In this document: positions 10,084 through 20,230 of the stretch, one piece after another
Layout: each line of letters starts with the position of its first letter
Position numbering within the stretch: the first letter of the stretch is position 1
Assembly (NCBI RefSeq): GCF_030272615.1
Contig: NC_081413.1
Location: 332,294,302-332,358,301 of the forward strand
DNA length: 64,000 bases
Origin: Cryptomeria japonica
Taxonomy: Eukaryota; Streptophyta; Pinopsida; Cupressales; Cupressaceae
Direction of reading: 5' to 3'
Notes under the pieces: model-generated
Seen by the model: only the letters and a program-made list of their open reading frames with translations
Told to the model about the DNA's origin: nothing
Database searches by the model: none
Position numbers and translations under genes: made by a program

Positions 10084-11613
10084 TATTGGCATTATAACAG
10101 ACAAGGAGATATTGTTGGCATTTCATTAAGGATATTGAGAAGGTTGTGTATGATTATGGATATAACTGATTAAGGATGTTTACTGTCTTAATATTATTAT
10201 TTTGTCATTGATGTCAAGAAATTGATTTTCTAATTCAGTATGATGTTGCCATATCTAGAGAAGTATGATTTGATGAGTATAAAGACGTCAGTAAAAGACA
10301 CAGAAAGAATATGATGAATAAGGGGAGAAATAAGTTATTCAATGGGAAACTATTACTGAGTTAGACAATGATGAGATCATGATGTTTAGATTGTTTTGAT
10401 ATCATACATATGTTATTGATTGTAAGGTTAATACTATACTATGTTGCCAAGCAAAGAACCTAGTCGATAAACCCTAAGGAACCTAGTCCGTAAACCCTAA
10501 GGTTATCGCTATCGGTTAATGAAGGCGAAATGTCTACCGAGTGAAGTTTAGTATTTACCGAGCTGCAATCTAGTAATAACAGAATGCATTAAATGATTAC
10601 ATGCATTATTTAATGAAGGAAGCTGATGAGCTGGCTATGATTAAATGATTGGTATGTCGTGAATGAAGTTTGTTAAAGAATCTATGGCAAAGGAAAATCG
10701 GCAGGAAGATCTACAGCTCAGATTGAACCGCAATACCCTAGCACAAGTTCCAAGAAATGTATGCAAGTTCCAAGACGGGGTAAAACATTTTCAGATCGAA
10801 GGATACATTGAACCTAGTCAAAGTCTGAAGATCTGATGGCTATGATTGATCATGGGAAATGTGATCAAGGAGATTAAGAAGTTAGCTATTGTTTATAAAT
10901 AAGGAACTGTTGATAAACAATGTATGCGGGCAAGTGTATGCACGGGGATGCTACATAGTGATTACCGAGCACTGAAGCTTGAAGACCTATTTTGAATAAC
11001 AGAGTATAGAGCCTAGCAGATGGACAAGATTAGTTCTATGTCTATATTGTATTGAGAAAATAAGAATCTGCTTTAGCATTTTAGATGTGAAGTTGCAGAT
11101 AGATTTTTATTATTGTTATTTTGTAAAGTGATAGAAAATCTCTTAACCGAGTGGACTTAGCAGTCTTATTTGTAAAACCCTCTAGCAAGGTGACATTCTG
11201 ATTGAGTGTTTGAAATCCTTTAACAAGGTCACTTCTAACAAGGTGAAGATCCTAACAGATCTAAGAGAAATCCCTTAACCGGGTCACATCTAGCAATGTG
11301 TTTGTAATCTTTAACAGGATTTTCTTTTAACCGAGCATACTCTAGAAGAGTATATTTCTTAGTGGGTTCGAAATCCCACAGTGGTTTTTCCCTATTTGGG
11401 TTTCCACGTTAAATCTGGTGTTAAGAGTGTTATGATGTTCATATGCTTTTGAGTTTGCATGTTTAGTAGTTTAGGTTTTATTACTAAAGTATATGTTCCC
11501 AAGGTTGAATCTGTTGTTTTTTATGGAAGATTAAGTTTGTATGATTCACCCCCCCCCCCCTCTCATCTTATTAGCTTGGCATTTGTACTTAACATTAAAT
11601 ATCAGAACTATCA
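10084..11613 (+). repeat. Copia-1 3' LTR
   Basis: Matches the 5' LTR throughout. It begins TATTGGCATT, one base off the canonical TGTTGGCATT, and ends GAACTATCA. The TATA candidate is at 10894 and the poly-C tract at about 11548-11560. It is followed directly by the right ACTCT duplication. Confidence 0.93.
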
Positions 11614-11618
11614 ACTCT
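11614..11618. repeat. Target site duplication of Copia-1, right copy (ACTCT)
   Basis: Exact repeat of 4016-4020. To its right the Gypsy-1 integrase frame resumes. Confidence 0.95.
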
Positions 11619-12752
11619 AAGATGATCAAACGCCACTTGCCAACATTCATCCAGCAACTCGCGTTCTTGCAATCTAGATATTCTATAGTCTTCATCAGTA
11701 ACCAGACCTTGCAAAGAAACTCTTAGAGATAGAATTTCCACTTCAATAGGTAATACTGCTTCGGACCCATACACCAAAGAAAAAGTTGTATCCCTAGTAG
11801 GTGTTCTGATACTTGTTCTATAAGCCCATAATGTAGGATTGAGTTGCAGATGCCAATCCTTCCCAGATTTATTCTTTTTTATGGGTAAGATAGTCAGCAG
11901 GTTTTTGTTAGATGTCTCAGCTTGTCCATTACCTTGAGGGTAATATACAGATGACTAGTTCTATTTAATTTTGAATTTCTCACAGATCTCATCTAGATCT
12001 TTATTCTTGAATTGTCCTCCATTGTTAGTCATGATGGATGAAGGTATCCCATACCTACAGATGATATAGTTAAGGATGAACAAAGCTACTTGTTTACCAA
12101 TTTCTTTGATGAGTGGAACCATCTCTACCCACTTAGTGAAGTGCTCAGTGGTAGTTATGATAAACTTGTGTCTGTTGGATGATGTAGGATATATTTGACC
12201 AATGAGATCAAAGGCCCATTGTTGAAAAGGCCAAATTGTAATGAAGGGTATAAGATCCCTTGCTGGAGCATGTATGAGATTGCCATGTAGCTAACACTTC
12301 TCACAAGTTTTAGAAAACTTTATAGCATCCTTCTCCATGTCTGGCCAATAGTAGCCAGCTCATAGTAGTTTCCGAGCTAAAGTAAGACCATTCGAATGAG
12401 ATTCACAAATACCTTCATGGACTTTCAATAATGCATGTTTAGACTCTTCAATTTCTAGACACCTAAGAAAAGTACTATCCAACCCTCTCCTAAATAGATC
12501 ATTAGCAATGATGACATACCATGAAGCGTTTTGGGTTAGGTTCCTTTTCTCATTACGAGTAAGATTTTTAGGGATAATTCGTTCATGCATATAAGAGTAA
12601 ATGTGGTTGTAGAGAGATGAGTCGTGTCTGATAATAGAACAGACTATCTGGGACTCAGGAGAATCATAGGTAGGGTAATGTAACTCTTCCACCAGGAATT
12701 CAAAGTGAAAATTAGACTCGTATAACTCTAGTATGGATGCCAAGGTGGCCAT
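11619..12752 (-). pseudogene. pol: Gypsy-1 integrase, zinc-binding and catalytic core
   Basis: Minus strand. The zinc-binding part reads GLTLARKLL, stop, AGYYWPDMEKDA and CEKC. The core shows WAFDLIGQIYP (first catalytic Asp), then SIMTNNGGQFKN where TDNGG is usual, so the second Asp is Asn (codon complement at 12024-12026), then YPQGNGQAETSNKN with the Glu kept. It continues through VYGSEAVLPIEVEI and LLDECWQVAFDHLRV into the Copia-1 insertion. Several in-frame stops occur. In an intact element this enzyme inserts the cDNA into chromosomes. Here it is disabled by the Asp change, the stops and the Copia-1 insertion. Confidence 0.88.
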
Positions 12753-12788
12753 AGCATCTGATTCTCTATTTGTGAATCTAAGAATCTA

Positions 12789-13130
12789 CTAGAATGATAC
12801 AAAAGTAAAATATTTCTTGAGATCATCCACCATTCTCTTATAAGGCATTAGTTTCTCATCTCGAATCTGATATGTATCATTTATTTGATTGATGATTAGC
12901 TGAGAGTCTCCATAGATGTGTAATCCCAGAACCTTCCATTCGATAGCCAGCTTGATCCCATTTACCAGAGCTTCATACTCTGCAATGTTGTTTGTGTAAG
13001 GGAAAAGAATCTTGTAAGCCTTTGGGATTGAATATTTATGAGGAGTAATAAATAGTATTCCAACACTAGAACCATGTTGAGTGAAAAACCCATCAAAGAA
13101 CATCTTCCAGGATTGTTGAGTAAGGTGCAT
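12789..13130 (-). pseudogene. pol: Gypsy-1 second RNase H domain (aRH, RVT_3 type)
   Basis: The translation has SWKMFFDGFFTQHGSSVGI, NNIAEYEALVNGIKLAIE and LHIYGDSQLIINQI. This is the plant RVT_3 RNase H pattern with catalytic Asp (FFDG), Glu (AEYEAL) and Asp (YGDSQL) all present. It is in the same frame as RT and integrase, between the first RNase H and the integrase. A second RNase H here is the known hallmark of Tat/Ogre gypsy elements. It is thought to replace or help the first RNase H in removing the RNA strand. Confidence 0.88.
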
Positions 13131-13148
13131 TATTGATTCATCTGAAAG

Positions 13149-14414
13149 TTATATATGCAGCGATTGAGTGTCTTCAAGTGGAGCATTAGCAAGTTGATCT
13201 GCAATTACCTGTCCTTTGATGGATTTGCATTCCACATATTCATTATCAAACTCTGTAAGCACCATGACCCATTTAGCCAATCTTCCTGTAAGTGTTGCTT
13301 TGTTGAGAAGATATTTGAGCAGATCAATCTTAGCTACTAGCTTGATGGAATGTGCTAACATGTAGTGTCTCAATTTTTGTGATGCAAAGACCAATGCCAA
13401 GCATGCTTTTTTTATTATAGTATAGTTTATTTCATAAGACACCAATGTTCTACTGATGTAATATATAGCTCTCTCCTTTTTATTTTCATCATGTTGTGCT
13501 AGAAGTGCCCCCAATGATGAATCAGTAGCTGATATGTATAAGATCAATGGTTTACCCTAAATTGGTGGCATCAGTATTGGTGGATTGGATAGGTATTCTT
13601 TGATTTTCTGAAGTTGTTATTCATATTCTCGATCCCAGTTGTATATTACTCCTTTCCTCAATAATTTTGTGAAAGGTTGAGCTTTGTCTACCAGCTGAGA
13701 AATAAAGCGTCTGATTGATTAGAGACGTCCCTGTAAACTTCTCATTTGACTGATGTTCTTCAGAGGCGGCATTTCCATTATAGCTTGGACCTTCTCGAGA
13801 TCAACCTCGATTCCCTTCTTTGAAATGATATAGGCAAGTAATTTCCCTGATGTTACCTTGAATGCACACTTTTTTGGATTTAGCCAGAGTTTGAATTTTT
13901 CCATTCTATCTAGTATAAGGCCTAGCTCTTGAATATGCGTGGATCTCTTCATAGTCTTCACTAAAGTGTCATCAACATAGTCTTCCATATTCTTATGCAT
14001 CATATCATGAAAGATAGTAGTTACCGCTCTTTGGTAAGTTGCTCCTACGTTCTTTAGCCCAAATGGCATGACATTCCAGGAAAAGGTTCCCCATGCACAG
14101 GTGAAAGTTGTCTTTTCTTGATCCCGAGGAGCTATTTTGATCTGATTATAACCACAGAATCCATCCATTAGTGAGTACATCTCATACCCAGTAGTCATAT
14201 CGACTATCATATCAATGTTTGGCAATGGAAAGTCATCCTTCAGACAAGCTTTGTTGAGATCTCTGAAGTCTGTGCAAACCCTAATAGATTTGTCTGCCTT
14301 TGACATAGGTACTATGTTTGAAATCCATTCCGCATAGTCTATAGCTCTGATAAATCCAACTTTTAGCAGTTTTAATATCTCAGCCTTGACTAGCAGTTCC
14401 ACATGAGGGTGCAT
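13149..14414 (-). pseudogene. pol: Gypsy-1 reverse transcriptase and first RNase H
   Basis: RT motifs: LLKVGFIRAIDYAEWISNIV, RVCTDFRDLNKA, DDFPLPNIDMIVD, GYNQIKIAPRDQEKTTFTC, WNVMPFGLKNVGATYQRAV and the catalytic MEDYVDD near 13980. The thumb continues to LAYIISKKGIEVD. A stop lies at about 13719. RNase H 1 (13149-13547) shows LYISATDSSLGALLAQ, where the usual catalytic Asp is part of ATDSS, then ERAIYYISRTL and ADQLANAP. Its frame matches the integrase but not gag. Intact motifs suggest that stops rather than active-site change inactivate the RT. Confidence 0.9.
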
Positions 14415-16588
14415 CTTACAGAGTTTTGCTTGACTAGTTTAACTCCTGGTGTGATAGAAAGATGGTGCATGATAAGATAAGGATCCAGGCCTGGCATATC
14501 AGAGTACATCCATGTGAAATTGATCTTCTTTTCTGAAAAGAGATGAGTGAAATCTTTCAATTCTTCTATTGACAGTGATTGAGCTAAGTGAATGATTTGT
14601 TATGTCTCTTGACTTCCACTGTTCACTTAAATATAGAAGACCTTTCTTGAAAATGACTTGGCAGTATATCAAGTATCTCACCTTTAGGCACCTCAGAGAG
14701 TTTTTCACCCTTAGGTATGTCCTTTATTATCTCTTTTTTAGATTTTGACACTGCCACAATGTGGTTTTCGCCATCAGATTTTTTATTTTTACTTTTCTGA
14801 TTTTTGCGACTAAGATACTTGATATTTGTTTCAGTCATGTTTTCACTTCGTTCGCTGGTGGAAGAGTCCATGGGTTCAACTGCATTAAGGTAATAGGTTA
14901 GTGTGTAGTCATTCGCAAAAGTAGGTACATTCGTAGGTTGGTCTTGTAGACTACAGTCAATTAATTTAGGATGTACCAAAGATAGAGTTTGGACAGGTTC
15001 GAGGGAGATCATGGTATTGTCATCACAACTGCGAATCAAAAAGTTGATTTCTAGAAGACTACCTTGCGTAAATTTCTCGAGACCAGGAAGAGTCAAAACA
15101 TGATTATTAAAGTGCACGTTAATATTTAGTTGACCTAATCCAATAGACCTACTTGTAGCATCGTTCTCTATGCCAGACTGGACTTCACATTGTGGTTCGA
15201 TAGTAACAAGATCAGTAGATAGATTCTCATCATTTACATCAGAGGATTCAGAGTTTCATGTTGAGTAAACATCGTCATAAATAGGACTGTTGTCAGAGTC
15301 TTCAGAGTCGTCAGATGAAGTTTCCGAGTCTTCTTCAAGTGATTGAGTGAATGTATGTATGGTATCAATACCAACATCTTTAATGTTGCAAGTTCCTTCA
15401 AGATTTGGCTCATTTATCATTTGTATCTGACATACCTTTTGACATTACCTTGATGGTTATGTGAGTCCCTGTCGTCTACTCCATTCAACTTCCTCTGAAC
15501 TAATGACTGGTTTTGCTTCTGTAGCTTCCAATTCTTCTTGTGTAGTCCCATACGTGATTTGTTCTATTTTATTAGAGGAGTATATAATAGATGAAAAAAT
15601 TTCTTGTATTCTTCCTTCTTTCAGCCCTTGTTCATAGTCTTCTTGTCTTTTTAGTCTGATTTCTTGTATCTCCTTTTCTAGCTTTAAGTGCATTAGCTCT
15701 TGAGTGTCATCTATGATATCATTGGACTCTTCTGGAGTTTCTATACTGGATGTATCTAAGAGGTGGTTTGGACCCCATTCATACTCGTTTGAGTCAGTCT
15801 CTGAATCTTCTACTTGTTGCCTACTAGTGTATGTGACTGGAACTTTCAGGGGTGCAAACAATTCTCTTATTCTTTCTACTTCATCTCTCATATCTTCTAG
15901 AACTTCAACTCCTTGTATTGTTGTAGATGACACCATCGGAACTTGAGTATTGATTGTTCCTTCTCTCTTTATTGGTAGTTCCTCTTGTTCTTTTTCACAC
16001 TCTACTTAAGTTTGTTGAGCGTCGACTTCCTGTGATGTTGAAGGCGATATCCTTTTCTTCCACTTAGACTTAGAAGCATGTTTTTGGTCTGATGTCTTTT
16101 CTGGATTGTATCCCAGTCCAGCCTTATCATTTGTGGACTTTGTTTGTAGCTAAATCAGTTCAATAATACCCTATTGATGTTTTCCCAGGGGACCGGTACT
16201 TGAATATCCCATGCGTTTAATTATTTTGTAATCGGGACCATATTGGGTTGGGGAAATCTCACAATGTTGTACTTCCTCGTTTTGACTATCTTCCTTGAAA
16301 AGCCACTTAAGAACAACATCCTCTTCTATTTCATCTGCCAAGGAAGTAGAAGACTGTACAAAAAGACCATCATATATGATAGTCAAAGTTAAATTCTGTG
16401 TTCTCATAGCCTCTGATGGTTTGCCCAACTATTTCGGTGATGGAGGGAGAGAGACTAATGAAAGTATTGGTTCTATCTTGTAGCCATCCATACCAGTATT
16501 TGTAATATTTAATTTCTTTTCTAATTCCTTCATCAGAGCTTCTGGACTTTCATTTGTAGAGGCTTCCCTATTATGAGGCACAAAGGTA
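14415..16588 (-). other. Gypsy-1 spacer ORF region between protease and RT
   Basis: About 2.1 kb lies between protease and RT, far more than in compact gypsy elements. Open stretches at 16171-16428, 15457-15936 and 14623-15117 share one frame (also that of gag) and are acidic and rich in Ser, Glu and Lys. Near 14650-14770 the phrase NHIVAVSKSKKEIIKDI...GEKLSEVP...ILDILP has a clear counterpart in Gypsy-2 at 62900-63020 (NQIMALFDPKKVKIKDI...ENLSKVP...FDTLP). This segment is therefore conserved between the elements. I recognise no enzyme in it. Confidence 0.65.
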
Positions 16589-17047
16589 TCAACACCTTTT
16601 TGTCACCGCATTACAGGGGAGATTTGTATCAGTAGGGATACTGACTTCAAATCCTTTATAAGGAAATTTTAAGCATTGATGGTATGTAGATGGAACTGCC
16701 TTCATTTCATGAATCCATGACCTACCCAGTAAGATATTGTATGATAGAGGAAGATCAAGTACCTGTAAAATGACATCTCTTTCTACAGGTCTCACCCTGA
16801 TTGGTAATAATACCACACCTTTAGAGGTCCTTTCTTCTTCATCATAGGCTTTAATTATTATTTTCTTGGCCGGATCAATGACATTTTCAGAAAATCCTAG
16901 TTGTGTAAGTAGACTATAAGTACAGATATTCAACCCCATGCCTCCATGTATCAAAACATGTTTAACTCTGTGTTTATGGATCATGGCTTCAACAAAAAAA
17001 AAAAAGAAAAAAAAACGTTCTTGTTGTTGTCTTTGCCATATTTCCAA
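16589..17047 (-). pseudogene. Gypsy-1 aspartic protease
   Basis: The translation includes HVLIHGGMGLNICTYSLLTQLG, then IIIKAYDEEERTSKGVVLLPI and LDLPLSYNILLGRSWIHEMKAVPSTYHQCLKFPYKG. This is the gypsy retropepsin pattern. The catalytic DGG is replaced by HGG (codon complement at 16946-16948), where Gypsy-2 has IDGGASMN. An A-rich run at about 16989-17015 on the plus strand (poly-F in translation) sits just upstream and shifts the frame relative to gag. The protease would cut the Gag-Pol polyprotein. This copy should not. Confidence 0.88.
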
Positions 17048-17133
17048 TACTTGTTCTTTTCTTTAGAGCTAGATCTTGGTTGTGTTTCTTTCCAAGGTGA
17101 GATATCTCCTTTCTTTATAAGCGCATCTTCCAT

Positions 17134-18162
17134 TCAGATAGCATTATCTACCATTTTGTTAAATGATGGGTGCACTTGCACTTGGATACTATATTTCAAT
17201 TCAGGGATCAGATTGTTGATGAATATATCCATTTTCTCAAAATCTAGAATAGGTCGTGAATATCTAGAGAACATCTTTCTCCAATGTTGGAGGAAAGTGA
17301 GAAAAGGCTCCCCTATTTTTTGTTTGGTATTGCAAAGCTCGATCATAGTAACGGGGTGTCGAATGTTATAGGATTATTGTTGTAGTAATGATTGAATTAA
17401 TTCTTGAAAAGTTCTAATCCCCTTAGGTAGACTTGAGAACCATTCCATAGCTTGCCCTCCCAAACTCCTCGGAAAGAGGTGCATGAGATATGTTTGTTCA
17501 TGCATGAACTCCATGCATGAAGCACAAAATTCTCTGACATGATCTTGAGGATCTGAGGTATAGTCATATTTGTCAAATTTTGGGATCTCAACTCGTGAAG
17601 GAAATGGAGGCATGTATAGGTTTTTGTCAAATGGAAATGGGCATATTGTCTCCAGAGAATATTGTTTTGGGGATTTATCCTTGTTTTTTAGTTCTGTGAT
17701 CTCAGTCTATAAGGCTTGTAATTGTCTGTATACCATTATTATAGGTGATTCTTCCTTTTTAGTGATGAGAGTCTGAACATCATAACCAGTAGGAAGTTTA
17801 GCACCTTGTTTTGCTAGTTCTAGAAAATAGTCTTCTTTTTTTCTAGCCATGATAACCTTCATCATTTTTCGGAAATATTTATCCTTTTGACATCTATGAA
17901 TATCAGTTTCTGGAGGTTCAGAGTCTTCAGATTCACTTGATGAGGAATAATTGTCGGTACCATGAATACTGAGGTTGTCTTCGGTATTTTGTTCTGTTCC
18001 AGGTATAGTGGGAGATAAAGGTTGATCAAAAACTGGCATATCTGATGATGAAGGTTTATTAGTGAGCGGGTCCCTTACGTAAATTGGGTTATCTAGATAT
18101 GAAAAGGATTCCCCTTTACCTTTTTCATCTTTCTTATGAGAACTTTTGATTTGAATACACAT
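17134..18162 (-). pseudogene. gag: Gypsy-1 gag
   Basis: The Gag reading starts near 18162 with a polar, Ser/Glu-rich N-terminus (DNYSSSSESEDSEPPE) and a KKEDYFLELAKQGAKLPTGYD segment. The capsid part (17374-17613) shows PPFPSRVEIPKFDKYDYTSDP, DHVREFCASCMEF and LFPRSLGGQAMEWFSSLPKG, the retrotransposon gag fold. It continues at 17134-17346 with LCNTKQKIGEPFLTFLQHWRKM. The pieces share one frame with stops between them. The Gypsy-2 gag at 57180-57550 has the same block (LFPQSLGGQAMEWFSQLPPG). The protein would form the particle. No zinc knuckle is recognisable in this copy before the protease. Confidence 0.88.
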
Positions 18163-18574
18163 TTTTATTAACTGGTGTGACCTAAAGTTGTTTGTGATGC
18201 AAAAGTCAAGATCAAATTCAGAGCTAGTTGTTCGGTTAACATATTGATTGAGAGAAGCAACTAAGAATTAGTTTGGTTTCAGGAAATATCTATCCTATGT
18301 AAGATGTTTATCTAGGTTGATTCGAGAGAAGTTACTAAGACTCAGTCTAGTTTCAGGAAAGATCTATCATGTGTAAGACGTTTATCTAAGTGGCTTAAGT
18401 TTGATAAGTAGTTGATTGAACTAGTTGAAAGATGAGCGACAAAATCGTGCAACACAAATGGCAGAGGTATACTATTTTTATATGTTTATGCTCAGGATGA
18501 TGATAACCAGTTTAATGCTCGTTGTAGACTATTTTACGCAAGTTTGATTGTTCTAGACTGACAAAATCAGAGAT

Positions 18575-20134
18575 TCATACGACAAGTTTTACAGGACCAG
18601 ATAACAATCTAAAAGATTCAGGACGATGACAATAGTGTTTCGTACGAGTTGCTGCCTAAGACCATATGATAGATGGGTATGTTTGAAATGAAAAACTGAT
18701 CAATGCAATGGTTTATCGTATGACATAGGATACATGCTCAAATGACAGTTCCCTAAACAGGACAATAGATAATAAGGTCTCGTATGACACAGAATGCAGG
18801 CTCAAACAACAGACTGTTAGGATTGATGGAATCTCGTACGAAAATATGTATGTAGCAGGACGATAAATCAGAAGACTCGTACAACTATTTACTAGACAGA
18901 GGCAAAATTCTAAGTTTTCAATGACTGGGTATGACCAGTTTTGAGGTGGACTGAGTTTTGACTAGGATAGACTAGCTTTGACACGGACAGAGTTTTGACT
19001 AGGATAGACTAGTTTTGACACGGACAGAGTTTTGATCACTGAGTTGTTTCTTGTTTTCTCCAGTTTTGGTAATCTAGTTTTAGTTTTAGGGATGAAAACA
19101 CATAATATGAATAATAACTCCAATCACAGCATGAAAACCCTACGGAAATTGGTGAGAGAAGAAAATAGTTGCTTGTAGACTTAGGTACACACCCAATAGC
19201 TAAATAGAATACGGTCGTTGAGTCTTACACAATGGATTCTCAACGCCATATTAGCCGACTCCAAATGCTAATGGGGGCACGAAATGAGAAGTATCTTGGG
19301 AGATTTACTATCTCTCTTGCACAAAGATTATCCCCCTCTTTCGGAGGTGAACCGGGCAACTTCTAATTTTAATTGGAACTAGTAAGGGATCTGTTCGGCG
19401 TATAAACTCAATTAAGAGGTCTCCCAACCTTGAAAACCAAGGTTTAATATAATCGAAGGTATAGAGGAGAGCTATTCTCAAGCACTATCGTTGACTTGAT
19501 TTTCATCAAATCACATTTATTTTATAGTGGGTTGGAGTACTTGAAGTTTAGTCATTCCCACTTGGGTCGTTCCCCTCTCACCGGTCGTAATGGCTATAGA
19601 GTTATTATCTCCTCGGGAGGGCACGCCCGCTAAAGATATACAAATCTCAAACTTAAAGAAAATTCCTCAAGGGTCTGGATTTCTGATTGTCTATATAGAC
19701 AAGAGCATACTCTCCTACCTCTCATAATTTTCTTAAAACACAAAATACAGATTTGTTCTTTAACCAGATAGCAATTTAGGTGTCTAAAAAAAAAGAATTT
19801 AAAGAATACATGATGTTTGGTCGATTCTCCTCAAGCAACCTGCAAAGACAATGAATCAGTAGGCATATTGTCTTTGTATAACAAGCATGTTATTCGATAA
19901 GCGTTCTGCAAAAAAACTGATTAGGCTATAAAAAAAATTAGATAGACAGATAACAAGCCAGGGTCAACGTCAGTGTGATAAAAATTGAATGAGAAAACTT
20001 GACAAAAGAAATCTGCTTTTTAACCCAAAAACACAAAGTATCGTACGACAATTCTCACTGAGTCGTACGATAATTGTAGTTTGTCATCTGACACTATGGG
20101 AAAACTCGTATGATAATTCGCAAAAACTGTACGG
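18575..20134. repeat. Cluster of palindromic TCGTACGA-like motifs in Gypsy-1 leader
   Basis: Exact or one-to-two-base variants of the palindrome TCGTACGA occur near 18578, 18640, 18717, 18780, 18834, 18877, 20040, 20062, 20105 and 20128. Most are followed by CAA, CACA or TAATT. The first six are about 40-80 bases apart. I do not know a function. Confidence 0.55.
18949..19036. repeat. 37-bp tandem repeat, about 2.4 copies
   Basis: Units begin GACAGAGTTTTGACTAGG. The full copies 18949-18985 and 18986-19022 differ at two bases. A partial third copy covers 19023-19036. It lies in the Gypsy-1 leader. Confidence 0.9.
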
Positions 20135-20208
20135 ACAAAAATTCAAAAAAAAATCTGAAAAATAAGAAAAAAAAAGTTAGTCTTTGAGGTCGAAAGATGT
20201 AGTCTTCT

Positions 20209-20226
20209 GCCCCATGGTGGGTGCCA
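20209..20226 (-). promoter_or_regulatory. Gypsy-1 primer binding site
   Basis: The minus strand reads TGGCACCCACCATGGGGC, four bases inside the LTR edge. It resembles the TGGCGCCCACCGTGGGGC primer sites of plant gypsy elements, with CpG decay (G to A). The exact tRNA was not determined. Confidence 0.75.
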
Positions 20227-20230
20227 GAAA

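Larger units (their letters stand above)
4021..11613 (+). mobile_element. Copia-1: full-length Ty1/copia retrotransposon, inserted in Gypsy-1 integrase
   Basis: A complete 7.6-kb copia element: two LTRs of about 1.53 kb, an initiator tRNA-Met primer site, one gag-pol frame in the order gag, protease, integrase, RT, RNase H (diagnostic for copia), a polypurine tract, and flanking ACTCT duplications. The whole 4.1-kb coding part stays in a single frame, broken only by in-frame stops at 6294, 6540, 6552, 8118, 8325, 9324 and 9423. The two LTRs differ by a few percent by eye, so the insertion is not very recent. The lineage within plant copias (SIRE, Tork or other) was not settled. It lies opposite to its gypsy host. 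Confidence 0.95.
18163..20208 (-). other. Gypsy-1 leader (5' untranslated region), no gene
   Basis: Two kilobases lie between primer site and gag without a supportable ORF. A family of TCGTACGA-like motifs clusters here (see separate entry), and a 37-bp tandem repeat lies at 18949-19036. The middle part (19140-19760) holds GC-richer text such as GGGGGCACGAAATGAGAAG and CCTCGGGAGGGCACGCCCGC, unlike the rest of the window. Long leaders are common in Tat/Ogre elements. Confidence 0.6.

Noticed and set aside
11595-18162. Endogenous pararetrovirus instead of a gypsy element
   Set aside because: An integrase, LTR and non-Met primer site are present, and no movement or coat protein is seen.
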